Assembly (NCBI GenBank): GCA_964572845.1 | Contig: CAZNFX010000006.1 | Location: forward strand, 124,001 to 188,000 | Source: Bin55 sp964572845 | GTDB lineage: Bacteria; Pseudomonadota; Gammaproteobacteria; Pseudomonadales; Azotimanducaceae | DNA: 64,000 nucleotides | Direction of reading: 5' to 3' | In this document: positions 1 through 9,778 of the stretch, piece after piece | Numbering within the stretch: the stretch's first letter is position 1 | Layout of the letters: each line of letters begins with the position of its first letter | Program-made: the position numbers and the translations under genes | The notes under the pieces: generated by a model | What the model was told of the DNA's origin: nothing | The model's database searches: none | What the model saw: the letters and a program-made list of their open reading frames with translations, nothing else

Positions 1-33
1 GTTCTTGATGTGGCAGCGTGTCGCGAGAGTTGA
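1..33 (+). CDS. C-terminal end of an upstream gene (possibly lpxB)
   Basis: A frame open from the first base codes for VLDVAACRES and stops with TGA at 31-33. That stop overlaps the ATG of rnhB as TGATG, which suggests translational coupling with the upstream gene. In many gammaproteobacteria lpxB (lipid A disaccharide synthase) lies directly before rnhB. Ten residues are too few to identify it, so lpxB is an inference from gene order only. Confidence 0.35.
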   Translation, partial: VLDVAACRES

Positions 34-686
34 TGTCGTACCAAGTATCGGATCTGCTCGATGGTTTCGACATCGATGACTGTGGCATCGAGTGCGGCGT
101 GGACGAGGTTGGGCGCGGACCATTGGCTGGTCCAGTCGTTGCGGCTGCAGTAGTTTTGCCGATCGAACCGACAATCGGTGGAATCAGGGACTCGAAGCAA
201 TTGAGTTCGCGTCGTCGGGAACAATTAGCACAATCCATCCGCGATCATTCAGTAGCTTGGTCGTTGGGTCGATGCGACCCGGTGGAAATCGACGAATTGA
301 ACATCCTGCGAGCATCGTTGCTTGCAATGGAGAGAGCGGTAGCGAAGATTGGCGTATCCTTCGATGTCGCAATGGTGGATGGAAACATTGCGCCCAATCT
401 GCAATGCCCCACGGTAACAATCGTTGGAGGAGACGCAAAGGTTCGTTCAATTGGTGCAGCTTCAATACTCGCCAAAGTTGCGCGAGACGAAGAAATGGTC
501 GTGGCGTCTGAGCACTATCCAAACTATGGATTTCATCGCAACAAGGGTTATCCTACCCCTCAGCACTTGGAAGCTTTGAAGTGCCACGGTCCATGCCCCA
601 TACACCGAAAATCCTTTCGACCCGTGGCCGACGCGCTCATAAGTAGAAACAATTCAGTCAACTCACGTCCGACCTCACGAATATGA
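33..686 (+). CDS. rnhB: Ribonuclease HII
   Basis: RNase HII cleaves the RNA strand of RNA-DNA hybrids and removes ribonucleotides misincorporated into DNA. The N-terminal signature GVDEVGRGPLAGPVV carries the first catalytic Asp-Glu pair (DE). Further conserved segments are DSKQLSSRRRE, AMVDGN and SILAKVARDEEM. With the ATG at 33 the protein is 217 aa, near the usual size. A GTG at 18 in the same frame would add five residues, but the ATG overlaps the upstream stop as TGATG and is preferred. The 3' end overlaps dnaE by 4 bp (ATGA). The rnhB-dnaE pair is conserved in gammaproteobacteria and fits one replication/repair operon. Confidence 0.95.
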   Translation: MSYQVSDLLDGFDIDDCGIECGVDEVGRGPLAGPVVAAAVVLPIEPTIGGIRDSKQLSSRRREQLAQSIRDHSVAWSLGRCDPVEIDELNILRASLLAMERAVAKIGVSFDVAMVDGNIAPNLQCPTVTIVGGDAKVRSIGAASILAKVARDEEMVVASEHYPNYGFHRNKGYPTPQHLEALKCHGPCPIHRKSFRPVADALISRNNSVNSRPTSRI

Positions 687-3600
687 CTCAATTCGCACAC
701 TTGTCACTGCACACCGAGTACTCGATCGACGACAGCCTCATTCGAGTCAGAGACTTGGCGGAGAACACGCTCGAACGAGGAATGCAGGCCGTGGCGGTGA
801 CGGACAAGGGCAACCTCTTTGCCCTGTGGAAGTTTCAAGTGGAAATGCGGCGCAAAGGTGTCAAGCCCATATTTGGCGCAGACATGCGAGTCTTCTTCAA
901 TTCGGAAATCCAGGATCGAGTGATCTTGCTGGCGAAAAGCGAGAAAGGACTTAACAGTTTGCGTAAGCTCATGACAGCTGCCTATACCAACTCGGATTCT
1001 CACTCATACATCACTAAGGAATGCCTATTCGCGTACCACGACGACCTGATTGTTTTATCCGGCGGAGCTCGTGGGAATATTGGCCGTCTTCTACTGAAGG
1101 GAGATGCAGCTCAGGCAGAGCAGGTGGCGACTCAGTATTTAGAGAGATTTGGTGATCGCTTTTACCTTGAAGTAGTCCGCACTAGTAGAGAGCAAGAAGA
1201 TGCCTACATAGCCAGCGTGCTCCCCTTAGCAGACTCATTGCAGATACCGCTGGTGGCTACGAATGACGTGTGTTTCATGAACTCCAGCGACTTTGGTGTA
1301 CATGAGACCCGCTACTGCATAGCGCACCGGGAAAGAGTTGGAAGCGGAACCCACGATCAGCTCTACAGTGCAGAGCAGTACCTTCGTTCTCCAAGAGAAA
1401 TGCAGGATCGTTTCGCAGATCTGGCTGACGCTGTCGACAATGCCGCAGAAATCGCGGTTCGGTGCACGACTCAGGTGAAGGCGGGACGATACCTGCCCGC
1501 CTACAAGAGTGAACGAACAGAAACTCCGGAAGAGCTTCTTGATGCATTTGCCGTCGAGGCATTGGAGTCAGCGTTGGCGCGGTATGAGTCAATCGGGCGT
1601 ACATACGACGATCGCAGTGTCTATGAAACCCGCCTGAAGACAGAATTGGACATCATTAAGAGCATGGGATTTGCTGGCTATTTCCTGATCGTGATGGATT
1701 TTGTCCGTTGGGCTAAGGATCGGGATATCCCGGTAGGGCCGGGTCGTGGTTCTGGAGCGGCATCTCTGGTCGCCTACGTCCTTGGGATTACCGAAATTGA
1801 TCCCATCGAGCACCGATTAATGTTCGAGCGACTATTGAATCCTGAGCGCGTATCGTTGCCCGATTTCGACATTGACTTCTGCATTCATCGTCGGAATGAA
1901 GTCATTCAGTATGTGACGGCTCACTATGGAAAGGAGAGTGTTGGTCAGATCGTGACATTCGGATCATTAGCTGCCAAGGCGGTCATACGAGATGTTGCTC
2001 GCGTACATGGAAAACCTTACTCCCTCGGTGAGAGGATTAGCAGCTATGTGTCACCTCGACCGGGTACGACGCTGACACAGACGTTGCACGACGTGCCGGA
2101 GCTTTCCCAGCAAATGCAATCGGACGCCGAGGTCCGTGAAGTGGTGAATCGCGCGCTCGAACTGGAGGGATTGGTAAGAAACGTAGGAAGCCATCCCGGA
2201 GGAACCGTCATTACTCCGGGGAAGCTAGACGAAATCGTTCCTATCTATACGGACGCTCCAAATGGTGATCTCAAGTCTCAATTTGACAAGCAAGATGTCG
2301 AGGATATTGGTCTAGTCAAGTTTGATTTCCTTGGATTGAAGACGGTGACTGCAATTGCTGAAGCCTGCGAAGCCGCCAATGTCTCTCGTGTGCCTAAAGG
2401 AGAGCCCCCTTTGCGTCCCAGCGAGTTTCCCCTCGATGACAAGGCTGTGTTCGAAATGCTGCATGAAGCACATTCCGTTGGAGTGTTTCAGTTGGAATCA
2501 AGAGGAATGCGTCGGGTATTGGTCGACCTGCGCCCTGATTCTTTGGAGGACTTGACGGCATTGGTTGCTCTGTACCGACCAGGACCAATGCAATTTGTCG
2601 ATCAATTTGTCCGACGCAAGCATGGCAAGGAAAGTACCGAGTACCAGCATCCGCTTTTGGAATCGGTTCTTGCGAAGACCTATGGCGTCATGGTGTATCA
2701 GGAAGACGTCATGACCGTGGCTCGCGAATTGGCGGGATTCAGTTTGGGCGACTCGGACAACCTTCGTCGAGCCATGGGCAAGAAGGACGAGTCCGTAATG
2801 ATTGAATACAAGGAGAAGTTCATTCAAGGCTGCGTCGAAAACGGTGTCAGCAAGTCCATTGCCACATCAATCTTCGAATACATGCAACCGTTTGCTCAAT
2901 ATGCATTCAATCGTGCTCACGCAGTGGGCTACGCTCTCGTGGCGTATCAAACTGCTTATCTCAAGAGGCACTATCCTGCCGAGTACCTGGCTGCGTTGGC
3001 TACTTGCGATATCGGCGATGCCAAGACAATGTGCGAACTGGTTGACGAGGCGAGACGTATGGGGCTTGAAGTTGTGGGTCCCAGCGTCAACGAGAGCAAA
3101 TACGGATTCAAAGGCAGCGACGGGAGAATTGTCGTAGGGTTTGGTGCGATTAAGGGTTTGCCGAAGACGCACATTCGCTCGATCGAGGAAGCACAACAGG
3201 ACGGCCCTTTCGAGTCGTTGATGGATCTGTGCGTTCGTGCGGAATTCGAGAGACGGCAGCAAAAGGTATTGGAATCCATGATTGATTGCGGATGCATGGA
3301 CTGCTTAGTCGAAGAGGATTCCATTGGTCACGCCCGCCCTAAACTCAAGACCCAGCTCAACGCTGCCTTGAGTGTTGCGGAGGAGCGTAAAGCTCAAGCC
3401 TCCCAGCCCTTCGATGATCTCTTGGGAAGTTCAAACGACTCACCAGACCCCATCGCGCAACCAAGCTATCAACCGATGCGCATTGAAGATGCTCTGGCAG
3501 AGGAGCGGGCCTGTCTGGGCTTCTTTGTGAGTGGACATCCAATGAGCCACTTTAGAGCCGAATTGAAAACAGAGTGCACTATTCACGACGTAACAAAGCT

Positions 3601-4126
3601 GCTACAGGCTCGAGACAATCAAGTTGTAGCCGGAATTGTTCGTAGCATTCGCCGGCGCGACACAAGAAGCGGAAGGAAGATGCTGGACATCGTATTGGAG
3701 GACGAGCATGGCGTGTTGGAGTTTGGCATGTTCGACGACGACGGCTCAACGATGGACGAGGTCCCGCGTGATGGAGACTTTGCGGTTGTCGAGTGCAGGG
3801 TAGTACGGGACAAGAACGACCACACGGCGGTTCGTGCCCGGTCGATACATTCGATTGAAGAGTTTCGAATTCGCCGAAAGGCACGCATCGAAATTGATGT
3901 TACAGGTAACGGTGGCCAACAGCAGGTGCTGGATCGATTGCAGCATGAACTCAGCGACCCTCCTAGACGGGGATGTGCCATCGTGGTGAATTACAGGAAC
4001 GAAAGCTACTCAACACCTATCGTGCTCGACCAGAAGTGGCGAGTACGACCTTCTCGAGAACTGCTCGAACGGCTTGAACAGGACGTCGGTTTAAACTCGG
4101 TTCGGGTTGCCTACCCCAACGCTTGA
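683..4126 (+). CDS. dnaE: DNA polymerase III alpha subunit
   Basis: This is the catalytic subunit of the replicative polymerase, 1147 aa (the E. coli enzyme has about 1160). An N-terminal PHP domain begins at FAHLSLHTEYS (about residues 1-280). The palm motif GPGRGSGAASLVAYVLG is followed by PDFDIDF, whose Asp394, Asp396 and Asp398 include the metal-binding pair. The third acidic residue is Asp548 in KFDFLGLKT. Helix-hairpin-helix and OB-fold regions fill the C-terminal third. The start ATG overlaps the rnhB stop (ATGA). tilS follows after 3 bp; accA, which often follows dnaE in relatives, is absent here. Confidence 0.98.
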   Translation: MTQFAHLSLHTEYSIDDSLIRVRDLAENTLERGMQAVAVTDKGNLFALWKFQVEMRRKGVKPIFGADMRVFFNSEIQDRVILLAKSEKGLNSLRKLMTAAYTNSDSHSYITKECLFAYHDDLIVLSGGARGNIGRLLLKGDAAQAEQVATQYLERFGDRFYLEVVRTSREQEDAYIASVLPLADSLQIPLVATNDVCFMNSSDFGVHETRYCIAHRERVGSGTHDQLYSAEQYLRSPREMQDRFADLADAVDNAAEIAVRCTTQVKAGRYLPAYKSERTETPEELLDAFAVEALESALARYESIGRTYDDRSVYETRLKTELDIIKSMGFAGYFLIVMDFVRWAKDRDIPVGPGRGSGAASLVAYVLGITEIDPIEHRLMFERLLNPERVSLPDFDIDFCIHRRNEVIQYVTAHYGKESVGQIVTFGSLAAKAVIRDVARVHGKPYSLGERISSYVSPRPGTTLTQTLHDVPELSQQMQSDAEVREVVNRALELEGLVRNVGSHPGGTVITPGKLDEIVPIYTDAPNGDLKSQFDKQDVEDIGLVKFDFLGLKTVTAIAEACEAANVSRVPKGEPPLRPSEFPLDDKAVFEMLHEAHSVGVFQLESRGMRRVLVDLRPDSLEDLTALVALYRPGPMQFVDQFVRRKHGKESTEYQHPLLESVLAKTYGVMVYQEDVMTVARELAGFSLGDSDNLRRAMGKKDESVMIEYKEKFIQGCVENGVSKSIATSIFEYMQPFAQYAFNRAHAVGYALVAYQTAYLKRHYPAEYLAALATCDIGDAKTMCELVDEARRMGLEVVGPSVNESKYGFKGSDGRIVVGFGAIKGLPKTHIRSIEEAQQDGPFESLMDLCVRAEFERRQQKVLESMIDCGCMDCLVEEDSIGHARPKLKTQLNAALSVAEERKAQASQPFDDLLGSSNDSPDPIAQPSYQPMRIEDALAEERACLGFFVSGHPMSHFRAELKTECTIHDVTKLLQARDNQVVAGIVRSIRRRDTRSGRKMLDIVLEDEHGVLEFGMFDDDGSTMDEVPRDGDFAVVECRVVRDKNDHTAVRARSIHSIEEFRIRRKARIEIDVTGNGGQQQVLDRLQHELSDPPRRGCAIVVNYRNESYSTPIVLDQKWRVRPSRELLERLEQDVGLNSVRVAYPNA

Positions 4127-4129
4127 CCA

Positions 4130-5359
4130 TTGGCAGTGTCAACCAAGGATGCTGTTTGCGAGGCCGTCGCTGCCATTGCCGTTGCGAAGACTGCGAGGTT
4201 TTATATTGCATATAGCGGGGGTGTCGATTCCACAGCCCTGCTCCATGCATGTCTCGAGGTGCACGGCCGACAGCGTTGTCGAGCAATCCACGTGGACCAC
4301 GGGATCGATCCTTCCTCCGAAGAGTGGTCAAATCGATGCGCCGAGGTATGTAAGAACCTGGGGGTCGAACTAGAGATTGTGCGTGTCTCTCTTGGTGCAG
4401 GGAATGTCGAAATGCAGGCTCGGCTGCAACGCTACGAGCAATTCCGTTGTCGTCTCAGACACGGAGAAGTTGTAGCTACAGCGCATCATTGCGACGATGT
4501 CGTTGAGACTCTGCTATGGCAGATGCTGACGGGGCGTGCACGTGTTGGCATCGCGTCGACCAAACCCCTCGGCGAAGGGCAGGTCGTACGACCATTCCTT
4601 GATCTTTCCAAACAGCAGCTCGCTGAGTATGCAGAGAGCCATGGTTTGCCCTGGATCTCGGATCCAAGCAACAACGACATCAGCTTAGATCGCAACTGGA
4701 TTCGCCATGTCCTACTGCCGCTACTGGAACGGAGATTTCCCGGGGCTGGCAAGCATTTGAGAGAGCTTGAGCAACCGTGGCTTCCCGATTCTAAAAAGGA
4801 GCCGCTAGAAATCGGCTCGATGGGAGTTTCCACGGATGAGGTGCGAGCTTGGCTCTTGATGTATGGCGTTACACCCACGACCGCAACTGTAAACGAGATT
4901 GTTCGTCAATCGAGTGCTCGCAGGGACTCGCAGCCCAATATTCGTGTGTCGAGCTCGAAAACCGTTCGTCGCTATCGCGAGCACTTGTATGTTGTAACCG
5001 AGACCGAAGCCTTTGCACCGAGACAGGTTCGGCCAGGAGACGACGTGCAACTTCCAAGTGGAGTTTTGACGTGGAGGCGAAGAGACATAGGCTTTGCATC
5101 CACAAGGGTACTGCTGGCTAGCAACCGTCTGCATACACCGGGTGTCAGTATGAGTATTCAAGCCGACAACATGACCAAGAAGTTGAGCTCACTCTTTCAA
5201 GAAAAGGGTGTTGCTCCATGGTTGCGGGATGGTTGGCCCTTGCTGTTCGAAGGGGATCGTATAGTGTGCGTGCCAGGGGTGGCGGATGCGGACAGGGCGT
5301 TGGAAGCAAACGGCGAGCAGGATGTTTTTGTACCATTTTGGCAGCCTTTGCAGGACTAG
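4130..5359 (+). CDS. tilS: tRNA(Ile)-lysidine synthetase
   Basis: TilS uses ATP and lysine to convert cytidine 34 of the CAU-anticodon tRNA(Ile) to lysidine, so that it reads AUA. The ATP pyrophosphatase P-loop SGGVDSTALLHA sits at about residue 29. HVDHGID, ATAHHCDDVVETLLW and RNWIRHVLLPLLERRFPG are further family signatures. Length (about 407-409 aa) is close to the family norm. Start is TTG at 4130 or GTG at 4136, both just after the dnaE stop; no ATG is available. It is probably co-transcribed with rnhB-dnaE. Confidence 0.93.
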   Translation: MAVSTKDAVCEAVAAIAVAKTARFYIAYSGGVDSTALLHACLEVHGRQRCRAIHVDHGIDPSSEEWSNRCAEVCKNLGVELEIVRVSLGAGNVEMQARLQRYEQFRCRLRHGEVVATAHHCDDVVETLLWQMLTGRARVGIASTKPLGEGQVVRPFLDLSKQQLAEYAESHGLPWISDPSNNDISLDRNWIRHVLLPLLERRFPGAGKHLRELEQPWLPDSKKEPLEIGSMGVSTDEVRAWLLMYGVTPTTATVNEIVRQSSARRDSQPNIRVSSSKTVRRYREHLYVVTETEAFAPRQVRPGDDVQLPSGVLTWRRRDIGFASTRVLLASNRLHTPGVSMSIQADNMTKKLSSLFQEKGVAPWLRDGWPLLFEGDRIVCVPGVADADRALEANGEQDVFVPFWQPLQD

Positions 5360-5577
5360 CAATCGAAGCAATCTTGAATGCCTAGACCACAATTAGGCTG
5401 CTCACTTTCCTACAAATCATGAACTTCGCGTGACGGCATGTATAGTTGCCTGTTGTCTCTCCATCGACTGAATCCCATCGGTTCGAGCTGGTTGTTTTTA
5501 ATTCCGACATTGGTGAACCAAAACGCAATCTGCTTCGACAGCCAATGAATCTACCGCAAAACAGTGTCCCGAATACT

Positions 5578-7488
5578 ATGCAATCCATGAAGTACAGCAT
5601 GATCGCAATGTCCATACTCTTGACATCCACAGCCGTTGCCGAGCTCCCGGCCAACATAGAGACCCGAAACGTACCCGACATCCCCAAAGAGATTGCGGAA
5701 GATTTGCTTCGATACCAGAATTCAAGATCCGCTGGTTTGGTCGATTGGTTTGGTACCGGCATGCTGATTGCGACTCGGTTCGGAGACACTGCACAACTGC
5801 ATTTCGTTGAGCAACCTCTCGGCATGCGGCGCCAGCTCACGTTTAAGAAAGAGCCGGTTGGCGGAGCTGTTGTTTCGCCGACGGGCGAAGACAAAGGCTT
5901 CGTGTTCACCATGGACGTAGGCGGCTCGGAGTTCTATCAAATCTTCTACTACGACTTCGCTACTGGAAACACGACCCTCCTAAGCGATGGCAAATCCCGT
6001 TATACCGGAATCATGTTCACGCCCGACGGTTCTGGTATTGGCTACACAACCACAGAGCGCAACGGTACGGATTGGGACTTGCACATTCTCGATTTTGAGG
6101 GCACCAAGAAAGTTCTGCAGGAGGACGAGGGAATCGGATGGAGCATAGATGACTTCTCTCCCAACGGTGACCGGGTGCTCGTTTCTCAATACGTCTCAAA
6201 CACTGAGACGCGACTCTTCGAGATTGACATGAAATCGGGAACGAGAAAACGACTCTTGGAAGATCGAGGAAAAGTTTCCATCGGTACGACCAAGTACGAT
6301 TCGTCTGGAGAGCGAATCTACTTCGTCTCAGACATGGATTCGGACTATCGGGCACTATGGTCGCTGAGTTTGGCGGATGGCACCCTGAAAAATGTTGTCT
6401 CCAACTTGAACTGGGATGTGACATTTTTCCGGTTTTCAGACTCTCGCAGGAAGCTGGCTTACGTTCTCAATGAAGCAGGCTACAGTCGCTTCTTCCTACT
6501 CGATCTGGAGTCTAAGGAGTCACGGGACATCACCCCGCCTGAACGTGGACACGTCTCGGGCATTCGCTTCTCGCACGATGAACAAGAACTAGGCTTTTCC
6601 TACCAGACTCCGGTCGTGAATACAGACGTCTATGCGCTGAATCTCGCTGACAATTCGCTAACTCGTTGGACAGAGTCCGAGCTTGGGGAGCTCCGAACCG
6701 AAGCGTTCGTCACCCCGACGCTCATCAAGTACAAGTCGTTCGACGAGCTTGAAGTACCCGCGTTCGTGTTTGAGCCTACAGAAGAGGGACCACATCCTGT
6801 ACTCATACACATCCATGGAGGTCCAGCATCTCAGTATCGACCTGGTTTCTCGCCCACTTTTCAGTATTACGTCAATGAGCTGGGACTTGCGGTAATCGCT
6901 CCCAATGTGAGAGGCTCTCGGGGATACGGCAAGCGCTATATGACACTGGACGATTGGAGACTTCGTGAAGACTCGGTGCGCGACATAGGAGCGCTGCTGG
7001 ATTGGATTGCGACCCAACCGCAGTTGGATAGTTCTCGCGTCGGGGTGATTGGAGGATCGTATGGCGGCTACATGGTGTTGGCTTCGTTAGTCCACTATGG
7101 CGACCGCTTGAAGGCTGGAATCGAGACTGTCGGGATTGGCAACTTTGTGACGTTTCTGGAACGAACGCAAGGATATCGGCGCGACTTGCGCCGAGTCGAG
7201 TACGGCGACGAACGCGACCCGGAAATGCGCGCCTTCTTGGAATCCATAGCGCCCCTCAATCACGTCGAAAAGATCAACACTCCGCTTCTGATCGGTCAGG
7301 GACTGAATGATCCACGCGTTCCAGCCTATGAGAGCGAACAGATTGTGGCCGCCCTAGGCGAGACTGAAACTCCCGTCTGGTATGTTCTTGCGCGTGATGA
7401 AGGACATGGATTTCGGAAGAAGGACAATCGGGACTACTGGATGCAAGCAGTCGTGCTATTTATCCAACAGCGTCTCCTTGCGAACTAA
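5578..7488 (+). CDS. Exported S9-family (prolyl oligopeptidase-type) serine peptidase
   Basis: A 636-aa dipeptidyl/acylaminoacyl-peptidase-like enzyme. From ATG 5578 (or 5587) it begins with a short signal peptide (MKYSMIAMSILLTSTAVA), so it probably acts in the periplasm. The N-terminal two thirds form WD40-like beta-propeller blades (for example VVSPTGEDKGFVF, MFTPDGSGIGYT, DFSPNGDRVLV). The C-terminal alpha/beta hydrolase domain carries the HGGP oxyanion segment, the nucleophile in GGSYGGYM (Ser codon at 7057), Asp in GLNDPRVP and His in DEGHGF, so the catalytic triad is intact. The frame is open upstream to 5446 but that stretch lacks signal-peptide character. Substrates cannot be inferred. 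Confidence 0.9.
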   Translation: MQSMKYSMIAMSILLTSTAVAELPANIETRNVPDIPKEIAEDLLRYQNSRSAGLVDWFGTGMLIATRFGDTAQLHFVEQPLGMRRQLTFKKEPVGGAVVSPTGEDKGFVFTMDVGGSEFYQIFYYDFATGNTTLLSDGKSRYTGIMFTPDGSGIGYTTTERNGTDWDLHILDFEGTKKVLQEDEGIGWSIDDFSPNGDRVLVSQYVSNTETRLFEIDMKSGTRKRLLEDRGKVSIGTTKYDSSGERIYFVSDMDSDYRALWSLSLADGTLKNVVSNLNWDVTFFRFSDSRRKLAYVLNEAGYSRFFLLDLESKESRDITPPERGHVSGIRFSHDEQELGFSYQTPVVNTDVYALNLADNSLTRWTESELGELRTEAFVTPTLIKYKSFDELEVPAFVFEPTEEGPHPVLIHIHGGPASQYRPGFSPTFQYYVNELGLAVIAPNVRGSRGYGKRYMTLDDWRLREDSVRDIGALLDWIATQPQLDSSRVGVIGGSYGGYMVLASLVHYGDRLKAGIETVGIGNFVTFLERTQGYRRDLRRVEYGDERDPEMRAFLESIAPLNHVEKINTPLLIGQGLNDPRVPAYESEQIVAALGETETPVWYVLARDEGHGFRKKDNRDYWMQAVVLFIQQRLLAN

Positions 7489-7806
7489 CCGCCAGCCTTG
7501 GGTGATGCTCTGACAGCTAACCCTATCTGATACGTAGGTCTTGCCGCCGCAAGTTCTCTAAGTGCCTTTTGATCTAATTTCGAGAATCGTTCCTTCAGTG
7601 TCTGGTAAGAAACTCCCAAGCACGAATTGAATTCCCTACGGCTTAGGGGTTGATACTTCCTGTCAGTTCATTTCCCAACCTCTATCCAAGGCAGGATCAT
7701 TCTCGTCGACTTGCGCTCCGGATTACACGCCGTGATCCCCTCAATCTTGTTTCTGTGAATGTGTACTCAAAAGTGACTCGAACACCCAATACAATCGATA
7801 GTAAGC
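7489..7806. other. Intergenic region, 318 bp
   Basis: No convincing coding frame or RNA gene is seen between the S9 peptidase and the repeat-protein pair. A TACAAT hexamer at 7790-7795 lies 11 bp before the next ATG and might be a -10 element, but no good -35 partner is visible. Confidence 0.4.
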
Positions 7807-9420
7807 ATGTCCTGGGATGACAGTGCTCAATTGAAGGCAATTCAAACATTCGGTCGGAAGCGAGCTCTATTTTTCGTGGGTGGAGTACTTCTGGGAGCGG
7901 CTATTGCCTTCGTCGCTGCTTCTGTCTTTGGATATATCACTCGCCCGACAGAGGTTTCTTCGAGCCAAACTGGGGAACGAGAAGCGACGACGAACGGCTC
8001 AGGAGAATCCAACAACCCAGAATCAGAACACTCAATTGCGAGACCTGAGACACACGTACTAGAGATGGTCTCAGTCCTTGAGTCCGTGCACGAGATAGAT
8101 CTTCCGCTTGTACTACACCAGTTGATGATCGACGCCGAAATATCTGAGCTCGATGGTCTCCTTAACGAGCTTGACCTGATCGACGAACCCAGACTCCGTG
8201 CTGCCATTGAAGTAGCCACTATTCAGAAGATCGCTCTAGCAAATCCCGCACACGCATTAGCAAGCATTGACAAACTCAAGAGCGACCACAAGAACCGACT
8301 TGTTGAAACTGTATTTCAGGAGTGGTCGGTGAAGGACTTGGATGGCGCAATAGAGCATGCGCAAGAACTGACTGACTCAGAGCAATTTGCTGCATTAGAA
8401 GGTCTGATCCAATCTAGACGGGACTTGACCAACACTCGATTGCGGGAAATTGCACGTCAGTTAGGCAACGAATCGCGTGCCTTGGATGAAATCGCCCTCT
8501 CGATAGTTGACGAAGCTGTTGAAGACCCGGAACTCCATTGGAATTCACTTGATGAGGAACTCGACGGGTGGACGGCGCTAAGCGATGTCAGGAGGCGTCT
8601 AGTGGTTGAGGTTGCAACTGCATATATCGACGAACAGGGGGCAGACGCACTGCAGGAAATCATGACATCCCCGTCGATGTATTCAACTCGTGCTGCTGTT
8701 TTGGGAAAGATTTTCGATGAGCTTGCCGTCCACGATGCAAACCAAGCGTTTCAGTTGGCGTTAAGCGTGAACGGTCTCGATCGAGACGTTCTAGAGATTG
8801 CTGTGCGGAACTTCGCACAAAATGATCCTTCGGCAGGTTTGAAAGCTGCACTGCGCGTGGACGACGGCGGCAATCGCATGCAACGAGCCGCAATAGAAGA
8901 GTGGGCTAGCAACGATCCTATTGCCCTCTACGAAACATTGGAATCGCTCCCTGAGAACCTTCATGCATGGGCAACGACACAAGCGTTGATATCAATGGGT
9001 AGAGCAAGTCCAGACAGAGCAGCTGCGCTACTTGGGAATGTTGAAGAACAAGACATCAGAAATCAGATTGCGCGGTCAATAGTGGTCTTGTGGGCCGACA
9101 TGGATCCTCGTTCTGCTCTTGCATGGACTCGTTCAGACGCGGTAACTCAGGAGATGGGCAAGGAATTGCAGGCACAAGTTTTGAGGAGGCTATCTTCCAC
9201 GGATCCCTCACTGGCTCTTGAATTGGCACTAGATGGACCCATAGGCGACGGCGAAATAGGACTGGAATCGGAGGTAATCGCCGCAATGGCATTGATTGAC
9301 ATCGACGCAGCACTGTCCCTGCTGGATGGAGCGCGTAATCAAGCAACTCGCGAGGCGTCCTATCCCGCGATTGGCAAGTCTTTAGCGAGGCGTCCTATCC
9401 CGCGATTGGCAAGTCTTTAG
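7807..9420 (+). CDS. Membrane-anchored DPxxAL helical-repeat protein, copy 1 (3' frameshifted)
   Basis: Unknown function. Residues about 18-45 (ALFFVGGVLLGAAIAFVAAS) form one N-terminal membrane helix. A Ser/Thr/Glu-rich linker follows, then about 450 residues of short alpha-helical repeats with recurring DPxxAL-type motifs (NDPSAGLKAAL, NDPIALYETL, MDPRSALAW, TDPSLALELAL), reminiscent of HEAT/TPR solenoids. It is collinear along its length with the next gene, so the two are tandem paralogues. A perfect 35-bp tandem duplication (9351-9385 and 9386-9420) shifts the frame and creates a TAG at 9418-9420, giving 537 aa that end in an unrelated PIPRLASL tail. Removing one copy restores a frame of about 621 aa to 9707. 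Start is ATG 7807. Confidence 0.75.
   Translation: MSWDDSAQLKAIQTFGRKRALFFVGGVLLGAAIAFVAASVFGYITRPTEVSSSQTGEREATTNGSGESNNPESEHSIARPETHVLEMVSVLESVHEIDLPLVLHQLMIDAEISELDGLLNELDLIDEPRLRAAIEVATIQKIALANPAHALASIDKLKSDHKNRLVETVFQEWSVKDLDGAIEHAQELTDSEQFAALEGLIQSRRDLTNTRLREIARQLGNESRALDEIALSIVDEAVEDPELHWNSLDEELDGWTALSDVRRRLVVEVATAYIDEQGADALQEIMTSPSMYSTRAAVLGKIFDELAVHDANQAFQLALSVNGLDRDVLEIAVRNFAQNDPSAGLKAALRVDDGGNRMQRAAIEEWASNDPIALYETLESLPENLHAWATTQALISMGRASPDRAAALLGNVEEQDIRNQIARSIVVLWADMDPRSALAWTRSDAVTQEMGKELQAQVLRRLSSTDPSLALELALDGPIGDGEIGLESEVIAAMALIDIDAALSLLDGARNQATREASYPAIGKSLARRPIPRLASL
9351..9420. repeat. Perfect 35-bp tandem duplication inside copy 1
   Basis: Bases 9351-9385 and 9386-9420 are identical, each starting cgaggcgtcc and ending aagtctttag. 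The 9-mer gcgaggcgt occurs at 9350-9358, again at 9385-9393, and a third time at 9420-9428, just after the second copy. The ancestral sequence therefore carried two 9-bp direct repeats 35 bp apart, the classic substrate for replication slippage. Because 35 is not a multiple of three, the duplication frameshifts the host gene. Confidence 0.97.
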
Positions 9421-9707
9421 CGAGGCGTGGAAGCTCAAGCCAAGCAATTGAGCTAGTCAAAGACTTGCCTGTCCAATCTCAGATTGTCTACTTCGACCAA
9501 ATCATCGGGGATTGGGCTAGAACTGACATAAACGACCTTTTCGACAAAGTGGAAGACTTTCCTTCTGAGGGCGAGCTAATGACTACCATCGCGGATGCCA
9601 TCGCTCTCGCGGGATGGCAAACGCAAACTTCATTCTCGTCGAGTCTGAAAAAATTTCTCAAGAAGCATTCGCACGAGCAGGTTTATGAAACCTATGTCGA
9701 TGAATAG
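9421..9707 (+). pseudogene. Out-of-frame 3' remainder of repeat protein copy 1
   Basis: Downstream of the 35-bp duplication the original frame continues as GSSSQAIELVKDLPVQSQIV and onward to TAG at 9705-9707. It matches in position the C-terminal helices of the neighbouring paralogue (the segment after LLDKARNTETKE). If one repeat copy is removed this stretch joins the 7807 frame exactly. It has no obvious start or ribosome-binding site of its own, so it is best read as the disconnected end of the first gene. Independent translation from the TTG at 9465 cannot be excluded. Confidence 0.8.
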
Positions 9708-9778
9708 CGAGTTCAAATCGAACAAGAGAAGCTTTCAATCATGCTCAAACGGCACGGTTCAGTTTGCCCATTTGGGAG

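Noticed and set aside
683..4126. Several open frames opposite dnaE
   Set aside because: They are antisense shadows of a conserved gene and lack start signals or family features.
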